Shown piece after piece: positions 8,421-16,064 of a stretch of 64,000 bases of DNA; position 1 is the first letter of the stretch; every line of letters begins with the position of its first letter. The stretch comes from Pseudomonas sp. Bout1 (GTDB lineage: Bacteria; Pseudomonadota; Gammaproteobacteria; Pseudomonadales; Pseudomonadaceae): assembly GCF_034314165.1 (NCBI RefSeq), contig NZ_JAVIWK010000001.1, positions 5,347,001 through 5,411,000 on the forward strand. Reading direction: 5' to 3'. A program made the translations under genes and the position numbers. The notes under the pieces are model-generated. The model saw only the letters and a list, made by a program, of their open reading frames with translations, searched no databases and was not told the origin of the DNA.

Positions 8421-9080
8421 ATGCCTTTCACGCCAATGACCGACCTTGCTGCGACTTTATTGCCTCACGCCCTTGAGCCATCGGAAGACGGCGCCCACGA
8501 CCTGTCCCATTTGCAGCGCGTGTGGCACAACGTGCGGTCGATCCAGGCGCTGGAAGGGGGCAATCTTGAGGTGCTGCTGGCGGCGGTGCTGCTGCATGAC
8601 TGCGTGGCCGTGGAGAAGAATTCGCCGTTGCGGTCCAGGGCGTCGCAAATGGCGGCGGACAAGGCCGGGGAGATTTTGCAGGCGTTGGGTTGGCCGCCCG
8701 TGACGATTGCGGCGGTGACACACGCCATCGCGACCCACAGCTTTTCGGCGGCCCTGACGCCGGTGACGCTTGAGGCGAAAATTGTGCAGGATGCCGACCG
8801 CCTGGATTCCCTGGGCATGATCGGCGTGGCTCGCACGTTTTATGTCGCCGGGCGTATGGGCAGCGGGCTTTATGACCCGGCAGATCCAACAGCGCAGCAT
8901 CGCGAGTACGACGACAAGCGCTTCTGCCTCGATCACTTCCAGACCAAACTCCTGCATCTGGCGGGCGGGTTTCAGACGCCAACCGGGCAACACATGGCGA
9001 TGGTTCGCCACGAACGGCTGAAGGGATTCATGGACCTGTTCATCGAAGAAATCGGCACGCCATACTCCGCTGCGGGCTAA
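8421..9080 (+). CDS. HD domain phosphohydrolase (YedJ-like)
   Basis: 219-aa HD-superfamily hydrolase. Metal-binding pattern: His in HDLSHLQRVW, the HD pair in LLHDCVAVE, His residues in VTHAIATHSFS, and Asp in VQDADRLDSLG. This is the layout of the small YedJ/COG1418-type phosphohydrolases. The substrate is unknown; members act on nucleotides or phosphoesters. ATG 8421 (MPFTPMTD) is taken as the start, since the only earlier in-frame start is a TTG at 8409. It is divergent from the GNAT gene, with an MFS gene 86 bp downstream on the same strand. Confidence 0.88.
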   Translation: MPFTPMTDLAATLLPHALEPSEDGAHDLSHLQRVWHNVRSIQALEGGNLEVLLAAVLLHDCVAVEKNSPLRSRASQMAADKAGEILQALGWPPVTIAAVTHAIATHSFSAALTPVTLEAKIVQDADRLDSLGMIGVARTFYVAGRMGSGLYDPADPTAQHREYDDKRFCLDHFQTKLLHLAGGFQTPTGQHMAMVRHERLKGFMDLFIEEIGTPYSAAG

Positions 9081-9166
9081 CGCAAGAACCGTTAACCACA
9101 GAACAAACCCAAAGGCTGGGCATGGTAAAAAGTTGGGCATAAATCCAACAGACGCAAGGCTTCTCC

Positions 9167-10360
9167 ATGCACGCCTCACCTGCGGTTGGCGGAAAACTGT
9201 TTGCCCTTTTCTGCCTCGCCAGTTACCTGCTTTCCCTGTCCTATGGCTCGACATTCCTGCTGTCGCTGCTGATCCATTCCCGTGGAGGCGACGAACACGA
9301 CGCCGGCAGCGTGATCTCCATGGCCATGTTAAGCACCTTTGTGGCGGTGCTGCTTTGCGGGCATCTGGCGGACCTGCTGGGGGCCGCCAGGTCGATCGCC
9401 TTGCTCGGCGGGTTGCTGGTGGTGGCCTGCCTGGGCTTTGCGTTGGCGCCGGGGTTTGGCGAGGGCTTGATGGTCTTCGGCTTGTCGTTGGGGCTGGGCT
9501 GGGGCGTGTTCTATACGCTGGGGCCGATCATCGTGGCGATGCTCGTGGAACCGGCGCAGCGGGCCAAATATTTCGCCCTGCTGTCGGGCAGCATGATGAC
9601 CGGGATCGGCTCCGGGCCGCTGCTCGGGCGGGCGGCGAGCGCCCTGGATTTTTCGCTGACGGCGGCGTTTCATATCGCGGCGCTGGCAAGCCTGGTGGGC
9701 GTGGTGATTTTCTGGCGGCTGGGCGCAGCGCTGAGTCAACACACCGCGCCGGTGTCGAAGATTTCCTGGTCGGCCACACGCAAGGTGCTGTCGTCCCGGG
9801 CGGTGTTCGCGATCATCATGGTGGGCCTCGGCGGTTGCGTGTTCGGCGGGCTGTCGAGTTTCCAGACCAGCTATGCGGCGGTGCACGGGCTGGACTATTC
9901 GCTGTTCTTCCTGGGCTTTATGAGCGCGGCGATTACCAGCCGTCTGTTGATCGCCAGCATCGTGGTCAAGCGAGATCCGTATTGGGCTGCCTGCGTGTTG
10001 TCCGGCTTGATGCTGGTGTCGATTTTCCTGTTCGGGTTCATGGTCAGTGACAGCTTCAGCTACCTGCTGGCAGCCGTCACCCTGGGCGTTGGATATGGCC
10101 TGACGTATTCGGTGATCAATGGTCTGGCGGCCAACGAGGCGCCCGCCGGCACTACGCCCCAGGCGCTGTTGCTGTTCAGCCTGGCGTACTTTATCGGGGT
10201 GTTCGGCTTCCCGTTGCTGGCGGGCAAGGTCATCGTCGAATACGGCATGCCCACTCTGTTGATGAGTGTGCTGGCCGTGGCTTTGCTCAACTGGCTGATC
10301 ACAGTGGCCCGGTTGATCTGGCGGCGAATCGCGCCACACAAAATCTTACAAGCGACCTAA
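9167..10360 (+). CDS. MFS transporter
   Basis: 397-aa inner-membrane protein with about 12 hydrophobic helices in two halves of six. The first begins LFALFCLASYLLSLSYGSTFLLS, and the loop between helices 2 and 3 has GHLADLLGAARS, a version of the major facilitator motif GxLaDrxGrr. Helix 5 has LLSGSMMTGIGSGPLLGRA, like the antiporter-type motif C, which hints at drug or metabolite efflux. AAGG lies 9 nt before ATG 9167. No substrate can be assigned and no regulator is adjacent. Confidence 0.88.
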   Translation: MHASPAVGGKLFALFCLASYLLSLSYGSTFLLSLLIHSRGGDEHDAGSVISMAMLSTFVAVLLCGHLADLLGAARSIALLGGLLVVACLGFALAPGFGEGLMVFGLSLGLGWGVFYTLGPIIVAMLVEPAQRAKYFALLSGSMMTGIGSGPLLGRAASALDFSLTAAFHIAALASLVGVVIFWRLGAALSQHTAPVSKISWSATRKVLSSRAVFAIIMVGLGGCVFGGLSSFQTSYAAVHGLDYSLFFLGFMSAAITSRLLIASIVVKRDPYWAACVLSGLMLVSIFLFGFMVSDSFSYLLAAVTLGVGYGLTYSVINGLAANEAPAGTTPQALLLFSLAYFIGVFGFPLLAGKVIVEYGMPTLLMSVLAVALLNWLITVARLIWRRIAPHKILQAT

Positions 10361-10445
10361 GACCGTTCGTCGGTATCGAGGCACGAATCGCAAACAGGGG
10401 CGGACCAATATCAGGTAAGGACATTAATCATATGGAGACACCATC

Positions 10446-10793
10446 ATGACGACTTCCAAGTTTGCCGCCCTCGCCCTCACCGGTTTGCTGTCTGCCGTTT
10501 CGTTGAGCAGCTTTGCCGCCTCGACGGGGTCCAGTACCGGCCCGACCAACCCTGTAGGCAGCCCACCTAACCCGGCCACCCAAGAGTCGAAGGATTCGAT
10601 GGGCACCGGCATGGACACCAATGGCGGCGCGATCATCGACAACAGCCAGGACCCGCACACCCAGGGCAACGACACCAATCGCAACAGCGGCGCGGTGCCT
10701 AACGGCAAAATGGGCCCAGGTGCTACTTCGCCCTCGATCAACAAAGGTGATGATTCAAACATCCCCGGCGCACCCAAACAGCCAGCGCCTTAA
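10446..10793 (+). CDS. Small secreted Asn/Gly/Pro-rich protein of unknown function
   Basis: 115 aa, with a clear Sec signal peptide (MTTSKFAALALTGLLSAVSL, likely cleaved after SSFA-A near residue 25). The mature part is low-complexity and lacks Cys. It is rich in Asn, Gly, Pro, Ser and Thr, with short repeats of the type GTGMDTNGG and QGNDTNRNSG, and looks disordered. GGAG precedes ATG 10446 by 9 nt. It is 49 bp upstream of another small gene. I recognise no domain. It may be periplasmic or secreted, and similar short proteins in Pseudomonas are annotated only as hypothetical. Confidence 0.75.
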   Translation: MTTSKFAALALTGLLSAVSLSSFAASTGSSTGPTNPVGSPPNPATQESKDSMGTGMDTNGGAIIDNSQDPHTQGNDTNRNSGAVPNGKMGPGATSPSINKGDDSNIPGAPKQPAP

Positions 10794-10841
10794 CGTGCTG
10801 GAAAGACGAACACCCGATCATTTCCCAGTGAAGAGGTATGC

Positions 10842-11108
10842 ATGAACGTCGATCACAACCTTGAAAAAGAAGTCCTCACCCGTCTGCTCCACGCTCACCC
10901 AAGTGGGCTGGGCAAGGAAGTGCTGGACAACTACCGAGGTGAAAAAATGGTGGCCAGCGCCTTGGCCACGTTGCAGGAACGCGGTTGGATCAAGGAAGGC
11001 CACGTGACCTGCAGCGATGCCGGGGAACACGCGCTGAACTTGCCGATCAAGCTCACCGCGTCCGGCGTGGAAGCGGCCCGCAAGCTGGAAAGCGAAGCGG
11101 GCCAGTAA
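10842..11108 (+). CDS. Small winged-helix-like hypothetical protein
   Basis: 88-aa soluble protein. The pattern of helices (EKEVLTRLLHAHPSGLGKEV, ASALATLQERGWI) followed by a short strand region (KEGHVTCSDAG) and LTASGVEAARKLE resembles a compact winged helix like those of MarR-type or Rrf2-type proteins. No family is certain. GAGG at 10833-10836 lies 5 nt before ATG 10842. It sits between the small secreted protein and the Rho_N-type gene with short gaps, so the three probably share a transcript. Confidence 0.72.
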   Translation: MNVDHNLEKEVLTRLLHAHPSGLGKEVLDNYRGEKMVASALATLQERGWIKEGHVTCSDAGEHALNLPIKLTASGVEAARKLESEAGQ

Positions 11109-11158
11109 CGCACAATGTCTGGTCTGGCCCTTGTCGAAGGGCCAGAAGGAGTATCGCA

Positions 11159-11539
11159 ATGCCTCGTGGAAGCAAAGCCAAATACACCACCGAACAGAAG
11201 CGCAAGGCCGCTCATATCGAAGAGAGTTATGAGCACAAGGGCGTGTCGAAAGAAGAGGCCGAGGCCCGCGCCTGGGCCACCGTCAACAAGCAGTCCGGCG
11301 GCGGCGACAAGGCTGGCGGTTCAGGCAAGCGCAAGGCGCCGGCGAAGAAGTCCGAGGACCGGCATGAGTCGGCCAAACGGGCGGCGGCCAGCCGCGAAGG
11401 GCACCCGCGCAACAGCCGGGTTTCTTTGGGTACGCAGACCAAGGAAAGCTTGCTGAAAGAAGCGCGCGCCAAGGATATTCCCGGGCGCTCGACGATGCGC
11501 AAGGATGAGTTGATCGAGGCGCTGAAACGCGCGGGCTGA
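11159..11539 (+). CDS. Basic KGG/Rho_N-domain protein ('plasmid stabilization protein'-like)
   Basis: 126-aa highly basic protein. The N-terminal part (PRGSKAKYTTEQKRKAAHIEESYE, EARAWATVNKQSGGG) is the ChaB/KGG-like motif found in stress proteins. A Lys/Ala/Gly linker follows. The C-terminal 35 residues (TKESLLKEARAKDIPGRSTM) match the Rho N-terminal/SAP-like helix-extended-loop-helix fold that binds nucleic acid. AAGGAG lies 7 nt before ATG 11159; the frame is open further upstream but overlaps the previous gene. Pseudomonas homologues are usually labelled plasmid stabilization protein without proof. A nucleic-acid-binding stress role is my inference. Confidence 0.8.
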   Translation: MPRGSKAKYTTEQKRKAAHIEESYEHKGVSKEEAEARAWATVNKQSGGGDKAGGSGKRKAPAKKSEDRHESAKRAAASREGHPRNSRVSLGTQTKESLLKEARAKDIPGRSTMRKDELIEALKRAG

Positions 11540-11569
11540 CGCATCTCCCTTAACCGCCCCCCTATCAAA

Positions 11570-11658
11570 TGTGGGAGCGGGCTTGCCCGCGAAGGCGGTG
11601 TATCATCCAAAACACTTGGCACTGATACACCGCATTCGCGGGCAAGCCCGCTCCCACA
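11570..11658. repeat. REP doublet (REPIN), GTGGGAGCGGGCTTGCCCGCG type
   Basis: TGTGGGAGCGGGCTTGCCCG at the left and its complement at the right flank a core with GGCGGTGTATCA/TGATACACCGC, so the whole 89-nt unit can form one long hairpin. A T-run follows on the plus strand at 11659-11664, so it might also serve as a terminator for the Rho_N gene. Confidence 0.85.
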
Positions 11659-11686
11659 TTTTTTGGTCGGGTTTTCAGCCACGGAG

Positions 11687-12415
11687 TCAGCGGTGAGCGG
11701 CCACCAGTAGCATCATTGGCCGCTCAAGTTCTTCCGCCAGTGCCGGACGGGCCTTCAGGTCCGCTTCGCTAGGGCCCCACTCGTCGACATGAGTCAGGGT
11801 GAACCCCGCCTGGATCAACAGCGTCAGCAACGTGCCCACGGTACGATGTTGCTTGATCACACCCTCCGCCAACCAGTTTGTTACCCGTGGCCCTTGCAAC
11901 TGGTAGCTGTCCACCGGCCAACGCTTGCGCCCTTGCTCATCAATCAGCCAGCCCGGTTGCCTGGGCGCCATGAAGATCGGGTGCTCAATGGAAAACACCA
12001 ACCGCCCGCCGGGTACCAACGCTCGATGGATGCGTTCGAACAAGCCTTTCAAGTCGACGATGTAATGGAAGGCCAACGAGCTGTAGGCCAAATCGAATGC
12101 AGCGGCAGGAAGGTCAAGCTGTTCAAGGTCGGCGATGGCGTAGGCAATGGCCGAAGATGACGTCATCTCCTTCGCCCGCGCCAGCATCTTGTGTGAGACA
12201 TCCAGCCCCAGCACTTGCTCGGCGCCCTCCTCTTGGGCCCAGCGACAGAACCAACCGTAGCCGCAACCCAGGTCCACTACTTTCAAGCCCGGCATCGGCG
12301 GCAGCATGGCCTGCAACGCCGGCCACTCCGGGGCGCCAGCAAGGCCTTCCACCGAGCGCCCCATTTTGCTGTAGCCCTCGAAGAAAACCTCGGTGTCGTA
12401 GATGTTCTGGGTCAT
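11687..12415 (-). CDS. Class I SAM-dependent methyltransferase
   Basis: 242-aa cytoplasmic methyltransferase. Motif I VVDLGCGYGWFCRWA (about residue 46) binds S-adenosylmethionine, GLDVSHKMLARAKE is the acidic post-I loop, and FDLAYSSLAFHYI is motif II, followed by LVPGGRLVFSIEHP. This is the Methyltransf_11/25 architecture of small-molecule methyltransferases. The C-terminal half (WPVDSYQLQGPRVTNWL) is typical of a subgroup close to UbiE/trans-aconitate-like enzymes with unknown substrates. It stands 38 bp downstream of the PfkB kinase gene on the same strand, so it could be the tail of that operon. Confidence 0.88.
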   Translation of the reverse strand: MTQNIYDTEVFFEGYSKMGRSVEGLAGAPEWPALQAMLPPMPGLKVVDLGCGYGWFCRWAQEEGAEQVLGLDVSHKMLARAKEMTSSSAIAYAIADLEQLDLPAAAFDLAYSSLAFHYIVDLKGLFERIHRALVPGGRLVFSIEHPIFMAPRQPGWLIDEQGRKRWPVDSYQLQGPRVTNWLAEGVIKQHRTVGTLLTLLIQAGFTLTHVDEWGPSEADLKARPALAEELERPMMLLVAAHR

Positions 12416-12453
12416 GGCGTCGCTCCGTGCTCAATGGCGACTATTCTGCCGAA

Positions 12454-13374
12454 TCAGCCCGCGCTCAACAACGCATCCACTTCAGCCGTGCCCGGTGAGG
12501 TCGCAGGCCCCCAGCGCGTGACCGCCAAGGCCGCCGCCGCATTCGCACGACGGGCCGCAGCAGCCGGCGCCAGGCCGCTGGCCAAACCTGCGATAAACAC
12601 CCCGGCATGGGCATCGCCCGCGCCGTTGCTGTCTACCGCCTGGACCTTGAATCCTGGCACATGCTCGGCCCGCCCGTTACGGCTGACCCAGCAGCCATTC
12701 GGCCCGTCGCGTACCACCCGTAAAGCGTCGGCAGGCAAGTGGTCATCAAGCTTGAGCAATGCGCCTGCAAGATCGCTGGCGCCGGTGAATTCCAGCGCTT
12801 CGGGACCGTTGCTGGTCCAGATGTCGATACGCGGCAACAGGGCGACCATCAAGGCCGAGTCCGGCGCCTTCACCAGCGGGCCCGGGTCGAACACCACAGT
12901 AATCTGGCGCGGCAACGCCAATAGCCAATCGAGCAACGCCTGGGCCTTGCCCTCCAGCAGCAGGCTGTAGCCGCTGACGTACACATAATCGTCGGCGTGA
13001 GGCGCGGCGCACGCCAGGTCTTGCGCGAGCAAGTCACCTTCGGCGCCGATATGGGAAATGAAGGTGCGCTCGGTAGTGGCTTCGGTCAGGGACACGCACA
13101 AACCGGTGTCCTTGTCGTCGCTGGCGGCCAGGGCCATTTCAATGCCCTCGGCGTGCATCGCCGCGCGCGCCAGGTCGCCAAAGCGGCCGGTGCCATGGCG
13201 GCCCAGATAGACCACCGGCAACCCGTTGCGCCGGGCAGCAGCCATCACATTGAAACCGCCGCCCGCCTCGAAGCTGGCGGAGTTGGCCAATACATCGCCG
13301 CCAGTGGCAGGCAATGTGTCGAGGGACATGACCAGATCAACGATGACCTGGCCGCTGTGCAGCAATCTAGACAT
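12454..13374 (-). CDS. PfkB family carbohydrate kinase (YegV-like)
   Basis: 306-aa ribokinase-fold kinase. The N-terminal substrate region has GGGFNVMAAARRNGLPVVYLG, and the C-terminal signature DSNGAGDAHAGVFIAGL holds the GAGD anion hole with the catalytic Asp. It should phosphorylate a sugar or nucleoside in the cytoplasm. The start at ATG 13374 (MSRLLHSGQ) overlaps the permease stop by 8 nt, so translation is coupled. In the order GntR, ADP-ribosylglycohydrolase, permease, kinase this corresponds to YegV of E. coli yegTUVW. The true substrate is unknown; the context suggests the sugar released by the glycohydrolase. Confidence 0.9.
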   Translation of the reverse strand: MSRLLHSGQVIVDLVMSLDTLPATGGDVLANSASFEAGGGFNVMAAARRNGLPVVYLGRHGTGRFGDLARAAMHAEGIEMALAASDDKDTGLCVSLTEATTERTFISHIGAEGDLLAQDLACAAPHADDYVYVSGYSLLLEGKAQALLDWLLALPRQITVVFDPGPLVKAPDSALMVALLPRIDIWTSNGPEALEFTGASDLAGALLKLDDHLPADALRVVRDGPNGCWVSRNGRAEHVPGFKVQAVDSNGAGDAHAGVFIAGLASGLAPAAAARRANAAAALAVTRWGPATSPGTAEVDALLSAG

Positions 13375-14833
13375 TTGCGCTCTCGACCAAAGCCGGGCGA
13401 CGGTCAGCCGCGCCACCCAGTACTGCATAAATCCCGCCGGCCACCAGGAAGGTGACGATCCAGCCCAGGCCGTTGTGGCCCAGCCACGAATCGGACAACG
13501 GCCCGGCGAACCAGATGTTCTCGGCCGTGGTGCCGATGGTGGTGAAGCTGAAACCCAGCATAATCGCAATCGCCCAGGCGCCAAATGCACGCCATTCAAC
13601 CCCACCGCGGTACCAATAGGCACTGCTTGGCGTCACGTCCAGCAAGTCTTTGGGGCTGTAGTAGTGGCGATGCAGCAGGTCGACCACAAAAATCCCGACC
13701 CAGGCGGTGATGGGTACGGCCAGCAACGAAATGAAGGTAATGAACGGGCCGTAGAAGCTGTCGGCGATCAGCATGAAGTAGATCGAACCGGCGAAGATTG
13801 CGACGATATCGACGATTACCGCATGCACGCGCTTGACCTTCAAACCGAGGGTCAAGGTGGTGAGGCCCGCCGAATACACCGACAGGTTATTCGACAGCAG
13901 CAACCCGCCGAACGCGGTGATCAGGTACGGCACGGCCATCCAGGTCGGCAGCATGTCGCGGATCGCGATGATCGGGTCAGTGGCCGACGCCAGGTCGTTA
14001 TTGCCTACCGACAGCAGGCCGCCCAGGGTGATCAACAGCACCAGCGGAATCCCTGCACCGAACGCCGCAGACGCCACCAGGCGCACGGCCTTGACGCTGC
14101 GGTGCTGGTAGCGCGACATGTCGGCACCGGCGTTGGCCCAGCCGATACCGGTACCGGCGGCCATGGTGCCGACGCCGATGATCATCGCGCTCAACGGTGC
14201 AGGCGTGGCGTTGAATACCGCGCTCCAGTCGATGGTGGCGCAGAGGAAGCCACCCACCAGGATATTCAGCGCACCGAACACGTAGGTGGCCCACTTCTGG
14301 ATCACCAGCAAGGTGGCGTGGCCCAAGCCCGATACGGCGAGGGTCAGCAGCACGAAGATCCCGATAAACAGCAGGGTCAGCACCGGCGCGCTTTTGGCCG
14401 CAACCGGCGAGTTGAACAGGATCGAGCACAACGACAGCAGCACGAAGGCGGCGGTAGTGGTGTTGACGGTTTCCCAGCCAAGGCGCGACATCAGCGATAC
14501 CAGGGTTGGCCCGATATTGCCGCGTACGCCGAAGATCGCCCGCGACAGGGTCAGGCTCGGTGCTCGGCCACGACGGCCGGCGATGGAGATGATGCCGACC
14601 ACCGCAAACGAACCGGCGGCGCCAAGAATTGCGACGATGATTGCCTGCCAGATCGCCAGGCCGCGAAACGCCACCAGGGTCGCGCCCAAAGGCAAGCCGA
14701 GGATGCTGATGTTGGCCGCGAACCAGACCCAGAACAGTTGCAGCGGATGGCCATTGCACTCGCCTTCCGGGACCGGCTCGATGCCGCGTGTTTCCAATTG
14801 CCCGGCGCTTTGGCCGGAAGAAGACGTACTCAT
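13367..14833 (-). CDS. NCS1 family nucleobase/nucleoside:cation symporter
   Basis: 488-aa inner-membrane permease of the nucleobase-cation-symport-1 family (cytosine/purine/allantoin/thiamine). About 12 hydrophobic helices start at LQLFWVWFAANISILGLPLGA. The conserved substrate-facing stretch TLSRAIFGVRGNIGPTLVSL and the helix with GWANAGADMSRY are typical NCS1 features. AGGAGC precedes ATG 14833. A REP doublet separates it from the upstream glycohydrolase gene by 229 bp, while downstream it overlaps the kinase. It probably imports the N-glycoside or base handled by its neighbours. Confidence 0.9.
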   Translation of the reverse strand: MSTSSSGQSAGQLETRGIEPVPEGECNGHPLQLFWVWFAANISILGLPLGATLVAFRGLAIWQAIIVAILGAAGSFAVVGIISIAGRRGRAPSLTLSRAIFGVRGNIGPTLVSLMSRLGWETVNTTTAAFVLLSLCSILFNSPVAAKSAPVLTLLFIGIFVLLTLAVSGLGHATLLVIQKWATYVFGALNILVGGFLCATIDWSAVFNATPAPLSAMIIGVGTMAAGTGIGWANAGADMSRYQHRSVKAVRLVASAAFGAGIPLVLLITLGGLLSVGNNDLASATDPIIAIRDMLPTWMAVPYLITAFGGLLLSNNLSVYSAGLTTLTLGLKVKRVHAVIVDIVAIFAGSIYFMLIADSFYGPFITFISLLAVPITAWVGIFVVDLLHRHYYSPKDLLDVTPSSAYWYRGGVEWRAFGAWAIAIMLGFSFTTIGTTAENIWFAGPLSDSWLGHNGLGWIVTFLVAGGIYAVLGGAADRRPALVESANV

Positions 14834-14922
14834 GGTGGGGTGCTCCTGATGCCTGTTTTTTTGTGGTTGTGGCAGTTTCGCAAGTCGAATCTTTATTCCG
14901 GTCATCCTGACTCGGCGAATCA

Positions 14923-15047
14923 CTGTAGGAGCGAGCTTGCTGTGGTGAGGGGGCTTGCCCCCCGCCGGGTTCACCGCAAGTTAATGGGGCTGCTTCTCAG
15001 CCCAGCGCGGGGCAAGCCCGCTCACCACACCAAGCGCGTTCCTACAG
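14923..15047. repeat. Nested REP doublets of two different families
   Basis: The outer arms CTGTAGGAGCGAGCTTGC and GCGCGTTCCTACAG (14923-14940, 15034-15047) enclose an inner inverted pair TGTGGTGAGGGGGCTTGCCC / complement (14941-15029). The inner element seems to have been inserted exactly at the TTGC of the outer REP. It lies inside the operon between the ADP-ribosylglycohydrolase and permease genes. Confidence 0.8.
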
Positions 15048-15062
15048 GTTGATGTGTGGTGC

Positions 15063-16064
15063 TCAACGCAGATCGAGCAGCCCCTGAACCAAGGGTTCCA
15101 GGTGCAGGCCGTTGACCTGTTTGACCTGCTCGATCATCGCCTCAGGCCAGCACTGCATCCCCAGGCACGCACCGAGCATGGCGCCGAGAATCGCGGCGAT
15201 GGTGTCGGTGTCGCCGCCAAGGCTGGCGGCCATGCACAGGGCTTCGAAGGCGTTCACTTCACCCACCGCGACTTGTTGCGCGAGGGCAAACGACACCACC
15301 ACCGATTCCTGGGACGCCACGGAGGTGCCGATCAATTCGTAGAGCAGGTCGGTAAACAGCGCCTTGTCGCCACTGTCGACGCTCAAGGTGCGCGCCCAAC
15401 TGATGCGGGTGGCGATGCGACCACCGGCAATCCAGTGGCCGTGGTTTTCTGCCTGTTGGGCGATCTGCGTGCCGATATTCAGCGCTTCGCCCAGGTCGAC
15501 ACCGTTGATCCCGGCAGAAACCACCGCCGCCACTGCTGCGGCGCTGGAGATGCCCAGGTTGGTGTTGTGGGTGACCTGGCACGCCTGGATCACCGCCTGG
15601 ATAAACCGCCCGGGGTCATTGACGTTTGCTGCGATACCCACCGGGGTGATGCGCATGGCGGCGCCGTTGGTGGTGCCGTAGCGCCCGGATTCTTCCGGGG
15701 TATAGCCTGCCAGGATCATGTCGATCGCGCGTTTGGTCGACGGGCCCAGCAAGTCCTGGGAGCCTTTGGCGCGCATCACCGCTTCCCAATCGATCAGGCG
15801 TTGGGCGAGCTCGGTGGGTTCAATTTTGCCTTGCCCGTCCACCAGCAACTGGCCAACAAGGATCGCCTGCTCGGTGTCATCGGTGATCGAGCCCTTGGGC
15901 ATGTTCGGCGCGATCGGCTGATCGGCGTCGGCATCTTCCAGGGCGGTGATCGCGCCGAAACGTGCCTTGACCTGCTCGCGGCTCAGGGACTGGGTGGGCA
16001 TGCCCAACGCATCGCCCAAGGCCAGGCCGTAGAAGGCGCCGAGGGCGCGGGTAGTGGCGGTCAT
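15063..16064 (-). CDS. ADP-ribosylglycohydrolase family protein (YegU-like)
   Basis: 333-aa all-helical dinuclear-magnesium hydrolase. Metal-binding motifs are SITDDTEQAI (about residue 58) and GGDTDTIAAILGAMLG near the C-terminus, and the N-terminal LGAFYGLALGDALGMPTQ is the family hallmark. Family members cleave N-glycosidic bonds to ADP-ribose or related ribosides. The closest context is YegU, thought to act on a small molecule and not on modified protein. ATG 16064 overlaps the GntR stop as ATGA. Second gene of the operon; predicted to split the imported glycoside so that the PfkB kinase can phosphorylate the sugar. Confidence 0.9.
   Translation of the reverse strand: MTATTRALGAFYGLALGDALGMPTQSLSREQVKARFGAITALEDADADQPIAPNMPKGSITDDTEQAILVGQLLVDGQGKIEPTELAQRLIDWEAVMRAKGSQDLLGPSTKRAIDMILAGYTPEESGRYGTTNGAAMRITPVGIAANVNDPGRFIQAVIQACQVTHNTNLGISSAAAVAAVVSAGINGVDLGEALNIGTQIAQQAENHGHWIAGGRIATRISWARTLSVDSGDKALFTDLLYELIGTSVASQESVVVSFALAQQVAVGEVNAFEALCMAASLGGDTDTIAAILGAMLGACLGMQCWPEAMIEQVKQVNGLHLEPLVQGLLDLR

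Noticed and set aside
13226..15052. 608-codon plus-strand frame opposite the NCS1 permease
   Set aside because: Antisense to a clear 12-helix permease; hydrophilic Gln/Arg/His-rich composition with no family.
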